Shown: positions 55,101 through 64,000 of the stretch, piece after piece
How positions within the stretch are numbered: the first letter of the stretch is position 1
How the letters are laid out: each line of letters begins with the position of its first letter
From: Porphyra umbilicalis
Lineage: Eukaryota; Rhodophyta; Bangiophyceae; Bangiales; Bangiaceae
Length of the DNA stretch: 64,000 bases
NCBI GenBank assembly: GCA_002049455.2
Contig: KV918997.1
Span: 60,501 to 124,500 of the forward strand
Reading direction: 5' to 3'
Notes under the pieces: generated by a model
Databases searched by the model: none
Seen by the model: the letters and a program-made list of their open reading frames with translations, nothing else
What the model was told of the DNA's origin: nothing
Position numbers and translations under genes: made by a program

Positions 55101-55823
55101 TTGGTCCTTGCCGAAGTTGCATAACTTGAATAAGAAGGGTTCGTCGGGCTTGACGATGGCAAGGCCGCGGGCGACCGCCATTGACTTTTGTCGGCATAAC
55201 CAAGCGTTCGGTGTGATGATAACCATACCGGGAGTATCACATGTGGCCATGATCCACTCCTCTTGTTGTCCGTCGACACGCATCTGTTAACAGACTCGCA
55301 CCCTTTCGGGGATGTCTTGCCAATGGCGGTCCCAGGCACCGTCATTAAGACAATCCAAGATTGGCGTTGGCCGAGGCAGGTCCTCTGTGCAGCGCGCGTG
55401 TTCCTGCCAGACGATCTTACGCAAACGCGGCAAGAACGCCTCAATGTTTTGTTCAATGAACTCGGTGCGAAGAATGTACGGGACTGACAAGTTTTCGGAA
55501 ACGAGGAAGCGGTCAAACAGACGTACGCCTCCGGTGTCTACAAACAGATGTATGGCATACTTCGTCACGAGACGGTTGTTGTTTGCATCTCGGATGCGCG
55601 GAAGCACAGTCAACTTCTCGGCGTAAGCCATCCAGTTCGCCGGGAGCACACTAGTTCGCACTATGTTCACCCCGGCGCCCATGTCAAGAACAGGGCGGCA
55701 GCTCCGCATCACTTGCATGCATGGGCCAAGTGTGGCGGCGATCTCGTAGTTCCGTAAGACACGGCGCAACAATCTTGTCACCGTACACTTTCGCGTCCCG
55801 CCGGGCAATCCCAAGTCGGGCAC
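52127..55823 (-). pseudogene. pol of element 3, decayed
   Basis: Protease VLDMGAGVNIV (family DTGA; Thr to Met). RT from FPDALPMRAQPYRTGPFK with VPKKNGKARFCVDY and CLVYLDNVIIFS (family YLDD; second Asp to Asn). After an in-frame TAG (54228-54230), YVGHIVRPGQLHV continues into RNase H (VDVDACADQVGCTLLQ). TGA at 53712-53714 precedes TDHQALSWIYSTTDSSG, and TGA at 53400-53402 precedes the integrase (HHATVAAHPGMNRMYY, zinc C-x2-C CTTCAQNR, VDIFGPI, LSDRGLQFMSNFF, TNGQVERYNRT). TAG at 52455-52457 and a one-base shift follow, then a chromodomain (AKVRWFDYGSKYDTWKPLEN). Except at 54228, the losses look like C-to-T or G-to-A changes. Confidence 0.9.
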
Positions 55824-55828
55824 CCGGC

Positions 55829-57475
55829 CTAGGCGTTCTTCGAGTCTTCGACAGCGTCGGCCGGATGCTCGATCTCTTTTTCTTCGACATTACAATCTGC
55901 AATGGCATGAACGCCGATAGGCGATTGGCGACGTTCGCGAGGGCGATACGGCTCGGCACACTGTGCGGCGAAGTGCCCCGGTTTGTTACAATTGTACCAG
56001 ATTTCAGCCGGATTGGCGTGAGGGAAGGCGGCCCGAGGGGGCGGCGGGATGCGAACCGATGTGAACGGTCGTTCCGTCGTCGTCCGCTGGTCCTGTGTCG
56101 CGTAAGCGACTTTGATTGCCGTTGGGCGGGTGATCTTGAGCTGCAAGCGCAGCTTGTTGGTGCCGTCCCAGTACATCTGGGCGGTAGCAACCGTCCCGGA
56201 AAGAGTCCAATCCGGGAATTGGTCATTCAAGACCCGAACGTGCGCTTGCACAAGGTCCGAAATACCCGCTACGAAGACGTCCTTAACGTCTTGGATGTCG
56301 AACAAACCGTTCAGAAGATCGCACTGCCTTTCCACGCGGTGACCAGAGGCCTTGTGCACCTCATTGTCTTGTTGCTTCATCGTAATGATGTCTTGGTAGG
56401 CGTTGGCCAAAATTGCGTGTGTCGCATACTTCGAAAGAAGCCAGTTGACGGCATCTTCGTACGTACGGATGGCATAACGCTTACGTCCGAGGGTGCTGTT
56501 AAGCGCGCCAGAGAAGGCCATCTTGGCGTTGCCGGATAGTCGAAAGACCATGAACGGAAAAGCTGGACCGTGCGTCAGCCCAGCCGCGTCGCACGCGCGG
56601 CGAAAGGTCGTCAAGAACGTGAGTATGCCCAAGGGCAGAACCCCCGTGAATGGCTGTTGCCCATGGAATGCTCCGTCTGAACATTCCTTGAGACGATGCG
56701 ACCGTTGTGCCTTCTTAGGCGTATACGTCAGTTGACGACGGGCCAGGAAGTACGTCCTGTAGTCCAGGAGTGTTTTGAAGCGGCTATTAGCCGGGCGGAT
56801 CACCTTGATCCTATCGGCTTTTTCAAGTCGCTCCTTCCGTTTGGTGGGGGTCGCGGGGCGCTTGCGCGCGGTCGCGTCCGACTCGCTCGAGCTGCCGCTC
56901 GGCGAAGACCCACTCGGGGGCGACCGCGGGCCTGGCGGCCCGTGGCCATCGTCCGAAGAGGACGTGTCCGTCGCGTTGCAGTCGTCGTCGTCCGACGACG
57001 TAGGGCATGACCCGGAGGCAGAATCATCGGAAGATGAGGAAAGCGAGGTGTTCGCCGGATCATCCTTGCGGACGGACTTGTCTTGAGTCACCTTGCTTGT
57101 CTTCTTGACATTCTTGTTCTTGTCGCCCGACTGACGGCGAGACTTAGCCACACGGCGTTTCTCCTCAAGGAAGTCGACGTTGCTCAGGGCCTCGATGTCG
57201 TCGACCAACTTGTCATTGGCTCGCGCCAGAGACTCGTTCGTCTGTTCTTGGGCCGTCAGGCGTCGTTGAAGTGCTTCAACGGCCGCCTTCAGGCTCTCCC
57301 CCACCTGCATCTGCCCAGAGGCCGCTTGATCCGCAGGGATGGGAGGAGTAGGAGCACCGTCCATTGGGGCGTCGGAGGCGGCAGGAGTGCCTCGTCCCCC
57401 GCCCGGCGGCCGGTAGCCAGGTGGTAACTTGCCGTCTCTGGCTCGCCGAGTGCCGTTGGTACCACCAGTAGACAT
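55829..57475 (-). CDS. gag of element 3, open frame with altered zinc knuckle
   Basis: 548 codons without interruption, start MSTGGTNGTRRARDGKLPPG. A coiled-coil-like helix (LKAAVEALQRRLTAQEQTNE) is followed by a Ser/Asp-rich linker (TSSDDDDCNATDTSSSDDG), then the capsid-like core (LPLGILTFLTTFRRACDAAG, YEDAVNWLLSKYATHAILAN) in the same order as in elements 1 and 2. The nucleocapsid knuckle reads YNCNKPGHFAAQC: its first Cys is Tyr, so zinc binding is probably lost. Ends TAG 55829-55831. Pol is in the -1 frame, as in element 1, and a short stem-loop (GCCGGG/CCCGGC) follows the stop. Confidence 0.88.
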   Translation of the reverse strand: MSTGGTNGTRRARDGKLPPGYRPPGGGRGTPAASDAPMDGAPTPPIPADQAASGQMQVGESLKAAVEALQRRLTAQEQTNESLARANDKLVDDIEALSNVDFLEEKRRVAKSRRQSGDKNKNVKKTSKVTQDKSVRKDDPANTSLSSSSDDSASGSCPTSSDDDDCNATDTSSSDDGHGPPGPRSPPSGSSPSGSSSESDATARKRPATPTKRKERLEKADRIKVIRPANSRFKTLLDYRTYFLARRQLTYTPKKAQRSHRLKECSDGAFHGQQPFTGVLPLGILTFLTTFRRACDAAGLTHGPAFPFMVFRLSGNAKMAFSGALNSTLGRKRYAIRTYEDAVNWLLSKYATHAILANAYQDIITMKQQDNEVHKASGHRVERQCDLLNGLFDIQDVKDVFVAGISDLVQAHVRVLNDQFPDWTLSGTVATAQMYWDGTNKLRLQLKITRPTAIKVAYATQDQRTTTERPFTSVRIPPPPRAAFPHANPAEIWYNCNKPGHFAAQCAEPYRPRERRQSPIGVHAIADCNVEEKEIEHPADAVEDSKNA

Positions 57476-57691
57476 ACTGGGACCTGAACAGAGTGTGCCG
57501 ACCTGGCTAACGCCCTGCGCGCCAACGTCGAAGATCTCAACCGTGATGCCACCGGCACCACGCCCACAAGTCGATGGCTTACGCCCCGCGCGCCAACCGA
57601 CCGTATCGACACAGTCACAATTCCACGAGGCAGCGAGAAAGCTCTCGGGAACACCGTGCCGCGAGGCACGATGAAGGCGAGGGTATCCCCT

Positions 57692-57703
57692 GCTGCTCCA
57701 CCA
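57692..57703 (-). promoter_or_regulatory. Primer-binding site of element 3
   Basis: TGGTGGAGCAGC, 2 nt inside the 5' LTR end (..ACCACA-TT-TGG), the same spacing as in element 1. Confidence 0.65.
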
Positions 57704-57705
57704 AA

Positions 57706-58690
57706 TGTGGTATTAGTAACGTTGGTGCAATCACTAGTGTATTGGGACCGACGGTAGACAAATCATATGGCGAGTTCTATCGCCGACGTGGCGAGGAAGA
57801 AAGACCTTTTGCTGAAGGGCATCCGATGAGGAGCCGTGTGGTGCCCACGACGGCGACCCCGGACCTATGGTTTTCATACAAGCAAGGGCATTGGTCGATC
57901 GTCCGTCCGATCACAAGCGATCGTCATGAGTGCCGGCAAACAGGAAAGACAGGCAAGCAAACAAACAATAAAAAATGAACAATGCGAAAGTATCCCCCCA
58001 AAGGGCATGCCACAGGCCCATTCGCACAGTACGCGGGCTTTGGCCCGTCAAGGGGGCTACTTGTGGCCAATTGCCCATTGGAAGCAGAGATATGCTACAT
58101 ACGCCGCCAACGTTCAATTACAAACTTTCGGCGGCAGCCACACCTGCCTTCTCGCCCTTTTTGGAAGTGAGGACGCAACTATCGACCGACCATTTTTTCG
58201 CATTCGAGAGGGTCATCGGGTTGTACGCGAAGCCGAGCACGCTGAAAAACGGCTTGACAATGAACTCCCGGACCTGCGCCACGCAGGCCGAGCGGGCGTA
58301 CAGTCGTTATGCGTTTTTCTGGCAGGGGTGCGCCACGAAAGTAGCACCCTCTTTCAGTCCGAGATCGCGAGAGATCGCGGTCCTGAGGCTCTACGGGCCA
58401 TTCACTGGTAGAGCATGCTTTCCAAGTGAATGGCTCATTAGCGAATAATGACTGTAACTGCCCGGGCGGCGAGAGTCGTGGAGGGGCGCCGATCCGGCCC
58501 GATCGGGGGGGTGGCGGATTGCTGGTGTCGGCCGCGACCGTCCGAACGCGCACGCGCGTGCGTGTGAGGCCGGCAGCTTGCGCTGGGGGTCAGATCGACG
58601 CTTACGCGCCGGCATGCCCGCGCAGGCGGTTCCACGCGTGCGTTTGCGTAGGTGCCGGTGCGGGGGCCGGGGTTAAGACCCGTGGTCCAC
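57706..58690 (-). repeat. 5' LTR of element 3 (right copy)
   Basis: Longer than the left LTR by an internal block (about 58115-58445). The outer end is set where similarity to the left copy stops after GTTAAGACCCGTGG. An accurate edge needs a third copy. Confidence 0.7.
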
Positions 58691-58935
58691 GCCTAGTTAA
58701 GGGCGGTCTTCTGGGTCAGGCCATTACAGTGCCACGTGAAACTGCGTGGACTCTTCTGAAACCATTTCGCCGAGATCCACCTGTGTTTTAGAGAAGCGCA
58801 GTCCGTCGATCGAGTCCGCTGGCCACAGACCCCGCCAGCCGCGTCTCGACCGCCGCTCATGTGCACACGCCCCCATCCGTACATTCATCGACCCCATCAC
58901 CCCACTCGCCGCCTGCTCTCCAGGACACAACCACT

Positions 58936-59991
58936 ATGGCCCTTATTCCGCAGCCGGGAAACATATGCGATGGTACGACATGGTAAGTATTCTCCCGGTT
59001 GCTAGCATGCTCTTTGAGGTCCCCGCTTTTCTGTACTGTTGTATCGTCATGCAGCGAGATACTGCCGAGGCGCGTCTGTGAATAACACCCCGACTGCTAC
59101 AGCTGCTGACACAGACCTTGCCACCCCATCCACGAACCAACGCTGTGTTGTTTCTTGTTTCGTTTCTTTTTTCTGTTATCGCAGTGCAGCTACGCCTACT
59201 CCCCACCCCGCACAACCAGCGTCCGCGTCGGCTGCACCACCTGCCCTCCTGTCCGTATCTTCGACGGATTGTCCGCCCACCCCACCCGCAACAAGCGACG
59301 GGCTCCAAGTCTTCAGCCCAACAGGTGTGGACGTGCCCCCGTTGCCAAGCGACAGAGCCGCGTTTTGGAACCACCACCTGGCTGCCACCCGCCCTGATGA
59401 GATCCAAGTCAAGTTCAAGAATGAGCGCATCCGGAATTATGAAATGACGTTCGAGCCTCGCGAGCCGGTCGTGGCGGCGCGTCAGATGCGGTGGCGCATT
59501 GGCTATGCCTCAGCAGCCGTGGCGCGGATTTTAGGCTTAAGGCCCGGGCTGATTACAGCAGCGATGGACAACATCTGTCGCCGCGCTATGCACTGTGGAG
59601 GCGTCGCAGTGGCACCTACAGCGCCACTGAGCGCGCTCCCGGTCCGCCTTCAGACGCAATTTATTATTGACAACAACGTCAGCGCGGCGCTCTTCCATAA
59701 GCTGCGTCTGCTCTTGGGGCCAGCCGCTTGTCTGGCGAGCCGAGAGCCTCTACGTGCAGACCGAGCCCTCGCGGAAACTGAGGAGCCCCACTTCGCGGGC
59801 ACGAATGGCGGTGGCGCCTACCTCTTTAGCCCGCGTGCTGCTCTACAAGCGACGTTTGACCATGCCTTGTCCAAGAAGCAGTTCCTGGAACGGCTTGTGC
59901 GCGGAGAGGACGGGCGGGAGATTCAGGCCACCACATCGTTTTCTGGGCAGGACAGCCCGGCCGCTCTACCTCCTCCCGGCGTGTCGGACGT
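58936..59991 (+). pseudogene. Two-exon gene interrupted by gypsy element 2
   Basis: Exon 1 ATG 58936 (MALIPQPGNICDGTT) ends at TG/GTAAGT (58982). The intron ends TTTTCTGTTATCGCAG (59184) after a long pyrimidine tract. The junction keeps frame into AATPTPHPAQPASASAAPPA. The exon 2 protein has a Pro-rich head, then a folded-looking body (RAAFWNHHLAATRPDEIQVK, ERIRNYEMTFEPREPVVAAR, MRWRIGYASAAVARILGLRP, RLQTQFIIDNNVSAALFHKL, FDHALSKKQFLERLVRGEDG). No family recognised; it may be transposon-derived. At 59992 the LTR of element 2 cuts it after GVSDVV. The rest would lie beyond the window. Confidence 0.6.
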
Positions 59992-60642
59992 TGTAGTACT
60001 ACGGGGCCCCCCTAGGCGCCAGGGGGCCACCGCGGGGACGACGGCGACGGCGGGGGACGTCGGTCCCCGACGCGTGGGGGCGACGCCAGCGGCGGTGGTG
60101 GCCGACGGGTTGGCGACGCGGTATGGCGGGGCGAGGGGGCGGCCCCGCTGCCCGGCTCGGGCCCCTTGAGGGAGCGCACCCGATCCGCCGCGCCCGGCAC
60201 GCGGGCCCCGCGGGAGGCCGGGTTGGCGCGCCCGAGCGGGCGCTGGCGCGCCCGAGAGGGCGCGGCAGGCGACGGCCGACCGGGCGCCACGCGGCGGGTG
60301 CAGCGCGTTGCGCGCGGGACGGTTTCTCCCCCTCGTCTGTAATGATCGCCTCGGGGGACTTGACATGCATGGAGGGAATTATCTGCATTGGTTGGTGACG
60401 GCCCGGGTCAATTCCCTTTTGGGGAAATTGGGCCCGGGCGACGGTTTCCGCCCTTTTAGGACGAAGGGCGACGACGGTGGGAGGCACCGTCGTCGCCGGC
60501 AAGTAAACCATGTCTCGATGTCTTGGCGTTTCGATCGGCCCGACTTCCTGGACCTCGAGTCCCATAGCGGGTGTCGCGCGAGCGGCTGAGACGGCCGTTA
60601 CTTCCCTCCTTCTCAGGTAACCCCCTAGATTGTGGTACTACA
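59992..60642 (+). repeat. 5' LTR of element 2
   Basis: 651 bp, TGTAGTACTACGGGG to GTGGTACTACA. More diverged from both LTRs of element 1 than they are from each other, so it comes from a separate insertion, not a duplication of element 1. Confidence 0.96.
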
Positions 60643-60791
60643 TTTGGCGCTCCGGGTGAGACCCGCGGTACGCACACTGTGCGCGTCGCGGATCGACACC
60701 TCTTTCGGTACCAAGATTCGGGGGACCCTCGTTGGTTGTATTGCGGTGCGGTGACAGGAGGACATCCGATCGATACGCGGGCCCCGCTTCC

Positions 60792-63530
60792 ATGGCTCGC
60801 GGATCTTCCTCATCTTCCCCGCTTGACGGGGGCGCTCCTCCGTTTGAGATGCCTGGCACCAGCCGGGTGACGGACGCGCCACCGGCGGGAGACCCCGGGG
60901 CATCACCGGCCTTGGGCGCCGTGGCCCCCGTGGGGGGTGGAAGGGCGGTCCCGGTTGGCGGCGGCGGTACTGTGGCGGGTGAGTCGAACTCCCCGCCCGA
61001 GGACCCCGGCCGCACGCCGACCACCGGGGCTCGTCCTCCTCCCGGCGCGGGACGGACGTCCACGCTGATGGAGCCCCAGGCAGGGGGTGCGGGGGTTCAC
61101 CCTTCCCCCCTGGACGGGCAGCGCCCGGAAGGGGCGCCGCCCTTTGGCCCTCCCCGAGTGGACGCGGTGGTCGGTTCATCGGGAACTGTAGTTGGCGGGA
61201 CCCCCGCGAGCCGGGGGCCGCGTCGACCAATGGACGCGCTGCCGCTCGAGGAGGACGAGCGGCAGCGCCGGGAATTACAGCGGGCGTTCGGGGTCACCCC
61301 GGAGGAGGTGGCCCGGGCCCGGTGGCAGAGGACCACCCGGGACCACTGGTCCCTGGACGCGCCGTCGGCGACGGGCGGGTCGGGGCCCAGCCTGCAGGGG
61401 ATCGGCGGAGCCGCGGCCCCAGGACCACCTCGGTCGGTGGCCGACCCCGGGCACCTGCGCCACTTGGCTCAGGTGTTCCGTGACGCCGCGGAGGAAGCGT
61501 CGACCGCGGCATCGGACGGGACCCCGGTCCCGGGGCGGGGCGCGGCCGTGGCCCTGGCCCTGGCGGCGGCCCAGGGCCCTTCCCCCGGAACCGCGAGCGC
61601 GGGGGGGCCGGCACCCCCGGAACCCGGGTCAGGCACGTCCAGGGAGCGTACCCGGACGGGGGGCACAACCCGGACCGGGGCCGCCTTGACGGTGACTGCA
61701 TCGCCGGGCGCGCGCCCTGCGCGGTCTCGGTCCCGGCGGGGCGCCGAGCGCCGACACCTGAAGGCCGCCCCCTCGAAGGGCCACGACGGCGGCGCCACGC
61801 CCGACGGGCGCCGTCGCCCCCCTCGTCGGGGCCCCCCTCGTCGACCGAGAGCGACGACAGTCCGTCAAGCTCGTCGTCCGCCGCCAGTAGGGCGGCGTCG
61901 ACGGACAGCAGCGACGGCTCGACCTCTTCCTCCGCCACCGGCAGTGACCCCGGCGCAACGCGCCGCCGACGGCGGGCACGGGCTGCCGACAAGCGGCCAC
62001 ACCGGGCCCTGGTTCAAGAGGCGCTGCGCGCCTTCCGGCGGGAGCAGCGGGAGGACACGGTGGTCGACCCCCGCTTCAAGGGGCTCCTGTCGCCGGAACG
62101 GTACCGACTCGCGCAGCGAGGGGGTCGCCTACACCTCCCGCGAGGCAATTCCATCCGCGGTATCCGCGCGGACGTCAAGGCCTTGATGCACACCTCGCGG
62201 CAGTTTGCGGGCGATACCCCGTTGGGGTTGGTGGCGTTCCTTGGGAACTTCCAGACGGCATGCGACGGCAGCGGGCTGAACGAGGGTACGGCAGTGACAC
62301 TGCTGCAGTACCTCGTCACGAGCGAGGTGCTCGGCGTGCTCCAGCGCGCCAAGGACACCCACGCCTCGCGGCAGCTCACGTACAAGCGCGCGGTCCACGC
62401 TCTACTCAACGAGTACCTCGACGGGGACGACCTGGTGGACCACCTCGGGGCCCTCATGCAAGCATCCCAAGAGAAGTGGGAAGACGAACACGAGTTTGCG
62501 AACCGCATCCTCGATGCTAACCGTGCCTTGGGCTCGGTCCTACAAGAGGCCGAGCTGAAGAGTATCCTACTCAAGGGCGTTGGACGGGAAGTCCGGGCCC
62601 TGGGGCGGAACTTCAATACCCAGGGCCGGACCTTCCCCAAGCTGCGCAAGTTCCTTGCCAAGACGGGAGCAGCTACCCGGGAAGGCCCGGGGGGTCAAGC
62701 TCCAAGCCAAGCCCAAGGGGAGCGCCTCCCGGTCGGTCGGCGGCGAAGAACGGGAGGCCCGTCGGGCCCGGCCGGCGGCATCCGTCGCTCTCCCGGTGGG
62801 AGCCGCCTCGGCCGCGGCTGCTCTGTCCGTCACGGACTACGGGACCGAGGCGGAGCGGGCCGAGTGGGCCGCGGTGTTGGCCGCGTCGGGGACGCCCGGT
62901 GAGTATGGATCCTCGGGCGACGTCCCGGTACTACCGGTGGACAGTCTCCCGCACGCGTCGGGCTGGCAACAGCAGCCCGCGTGGGGCGGGCGCCCGGAGT
63001 TGTACCCCGTGCACACGGGGGCGGGGCGTGGGCGCGGTACCCTGGCGCCGGGCACCCCGGTGCCTCCACGGGCGGGAACCGTCTTCCCGCACTCGGATCG
63101 CCCCCCGCAGTTTCCCCGAGGCGGGGCGCCTCCACCGCGTGGCGGCGGATGGAGTGGGGCACCCGAGGTGGGGCCCCCGCCACGTCGGCGGGGGGCCTGC
63201 TCGTTCTGTGGCCACCTGGGGCACTGGGTGTGGGAGTGCCCCGCCCAGTCTCCCGAGGTGCGGGCCCACGGGCGCGCGCTGCGCGAAGCAGTCGCGGCAC
63301 ACCGTAACGGGCGGGGACCGGCTCCGCCGGCACCCCTGCCCCTGGGTACGGGACCGCCGGTTCCACCGGTACCGCCGACCGGCGCCAACCATGGGACCGT
63401 CCCGCCGGGCACGGCTGTCTTCGTCCACGCCGTGGAAACGGATGACCGGGCGTACCCGGACGTAGCGCGAGTCGTGGGAACGGCCACCCCTGCCACGCCC
63501 AGGGAAACGAGTAAGGGGCAGCCCCCTTAG
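60792..63530 (+). pseudogene. gag of element 2, breaks at other sites
   Basis: Starts MARGSSSSSPLDGG and reads through the position where element 1 is broken (36208). It loses frame near 61780 (KGHDGG region), regains the capsid core (VVDPRFKGLLSPERYR from 62060), then shifts again near 62690, where one A is extra relative to element 1. From there the frame includes the zinc knuckle CSFCGHLGHWVWEC without a break. A 52-bp deletion near 63469 removes the acidic segment found in element 1 and changes phase before the gag/pol junction. The combination shows that neither copy is complete, but the two copies fail in different places. Confidence 0.9.
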
Positions 63531-63540
63531 TGGGCTGCCC
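63502..63540 (+). promoter_or_regulatory. Putative -1 frameshift signal, element 2
   Basis: G GGA AAC (63502-63508), 7-nt spacer GAGTAAG, then the 9-bp hairpin GGGCAGCCC/GGGCTGCCC (63516-63524, 63532-63540). Because of the upstream 52-bp deletion this copy enters the site in a different phase than element 1. Confidence 0.75.
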
Positions 63541-64000
63541 ACGGACGTCGTCCGTCTCAAGGCACACCGGCACTGCTACATCACGGCGACCCGCCTGCGC
63601 CAGGTACGCAAGCGGCGGGCCGCTGCGGGATTCCCGCCGGCGCCCGCCTTCTGCCCCCGCATCCTCGCGCGGCCCGGGGGGTCAGCCACGCGACGGCGGA
63701 CGAGCCGGACCACTGCCCCGTCCCGGCGACGCCGGTGGCCGCTGAGGCCGTCCCTTCGTCTCCGCCGGTCGCCGCGTCGGTCCTGGCCCTGGGCCACTCC
63801 GAACCCCGGCCGTGGGGTGGCGGGGATGGTATCCCAGCGGACCCACCCGCCAACGGGGCGCGCACCGGGCCAGGGCCCCGGCGGCGCCTCGGGGGACGCG
63901 CCCGGCGCGAACGTACCCGCTTTCTCCGGCACGCCGCCGCCGTCGCGGACCCCACGCACGCGCCGGGTACCCCGCCCCGGAACGGGGAAGTGCTGCTCTC
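63541..64000 (+). pseudogene. Start of pol in element 2, cut by window edge
   Basis: Matches element 1 pol from VRLKAH to PPRNGEVLL, upstream of the protease. One G fewer in the run at 63677-63682 than in element 1 (38734-38740) moves the frame. Confidence 0.8.

Larger units (their letters stand above)
49661..58690 (-). mobile_element. Older Ty3/gypsy chromodomain element (element 3), minus strand
   Basis: Direct repeats at 49661-50395 and 57706-58690, both starting TGTGGTA on the plus strand, act as LTRs. Between them on the minus strand lie gag, protease, RT, RNase H, integrase, chromodomain and an extra ORF. Its outer limit on the right is approximate and I found no target duplication. 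Many premature stops and lost catalytic residues show that it is inactive and much older than element 1. Confidence 0.85.
59992..64000 (+). mobile_element. Second gypsy copy of the element 1 family (element 2), cut by window edge
   Basis: LTR, primer-binding site, gag and the start of pol match element 1 (35001 onward) at roughly 97% by eye. It is inserted into the exon at 59185-59991. The 5 bp before it are GACGT, which should recur after its 3' LTR outside the window. Its gag breaks differ from those of element 1. Confidence 0.95.

Overview
The window looks like nuclear DNA of a GC-rich eukaryote, most probably a bangiophyte red alga of the Porphyra/Pyropia kind. That placement is inference; I could not search a database. 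The reasons are strong GC richness outside a few AT-richer islands, short spliceosomal introns with GTAAGT or GTACGT donors and CAG/TAG acceptors, a plant/alga-type copine, long Ala/Gly/Pro/Arg low-complexity tracts in proteins, and very dense transposons of several superfamilies.

Layout. 1-1.1 kb: 5'-truncated Tc1/mariner-type DDE transposase (+), convergent with a spliced uncharacterised gene (-, 1.1-2.9 kb). 3.2-5.5 kb: a TA-flanked element with matching terminal inverted repeats and long, nearly identical internal foldback arms. 5.6-9.1 kb: MITE-like repeats and no clear gene. 9.2-14.7 kb: a decayed PIF/Harbinger module, with a transposase (+), a Myb/SANT-like partner (-) and a Cys-rich ORF (-). 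17.1-20.2 kb: two related acidic/Ala-rich genes with NLS-like tails, studded with a 16-bp palindrome. 23.7-30.4 kb: the only convincing host-gene island, with a copine (C2-C2-vWA plus a very long disordered tail), a cytochrome b5-domain protein and a possible single-pass membrane protein. 31.2-32.5 kb: a hAT (DUF659-type) fragment followed by a complete 690-bp hAT-type MITE with an 8-bp target duplication. 34.4-47.8 kb: a Ty1/copia pol remnant (-) split by a 12,560-bp chromodomain Ty3/gypsy element (element 1) with 650-bp LTRs and a perfect 5-bp target duplication. 48.0-49.65 kb: a broken transposon-type gene. 49.66 to about 58.7 kb: an older minus-strand Ty3/gypsy element (element 3). 58.9-60.0 kb: a two-exon gene interrupted by a second copy of the first gypsy family (element 2), which runs off the right edge.

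How it fits together. In the 12.5-kb gypsy family, gag ends at a TAA with a slippery-type heptamer, a 7-nt spacer and a 9-bp hairpin, and pol lies in the -1 frame. This is a textbook arrangement for programmed -1 frameshifting. Downstream of pol the full copy carries two long open frames on the opposite strand (298 and 582 codons). The larger one starts 15 bp from the 3' LTR. Both antisense frames are intact, although gag and pol of the same copy carry about eleven one-nucleotide-scale frame breaks. This is the most interesting undescribed feature of the window. Many frame breaks, including those in the copine and cytochrome b5 genes, sit at runs of eight or more G/C, so sequence or assembly error must be considered throughout.
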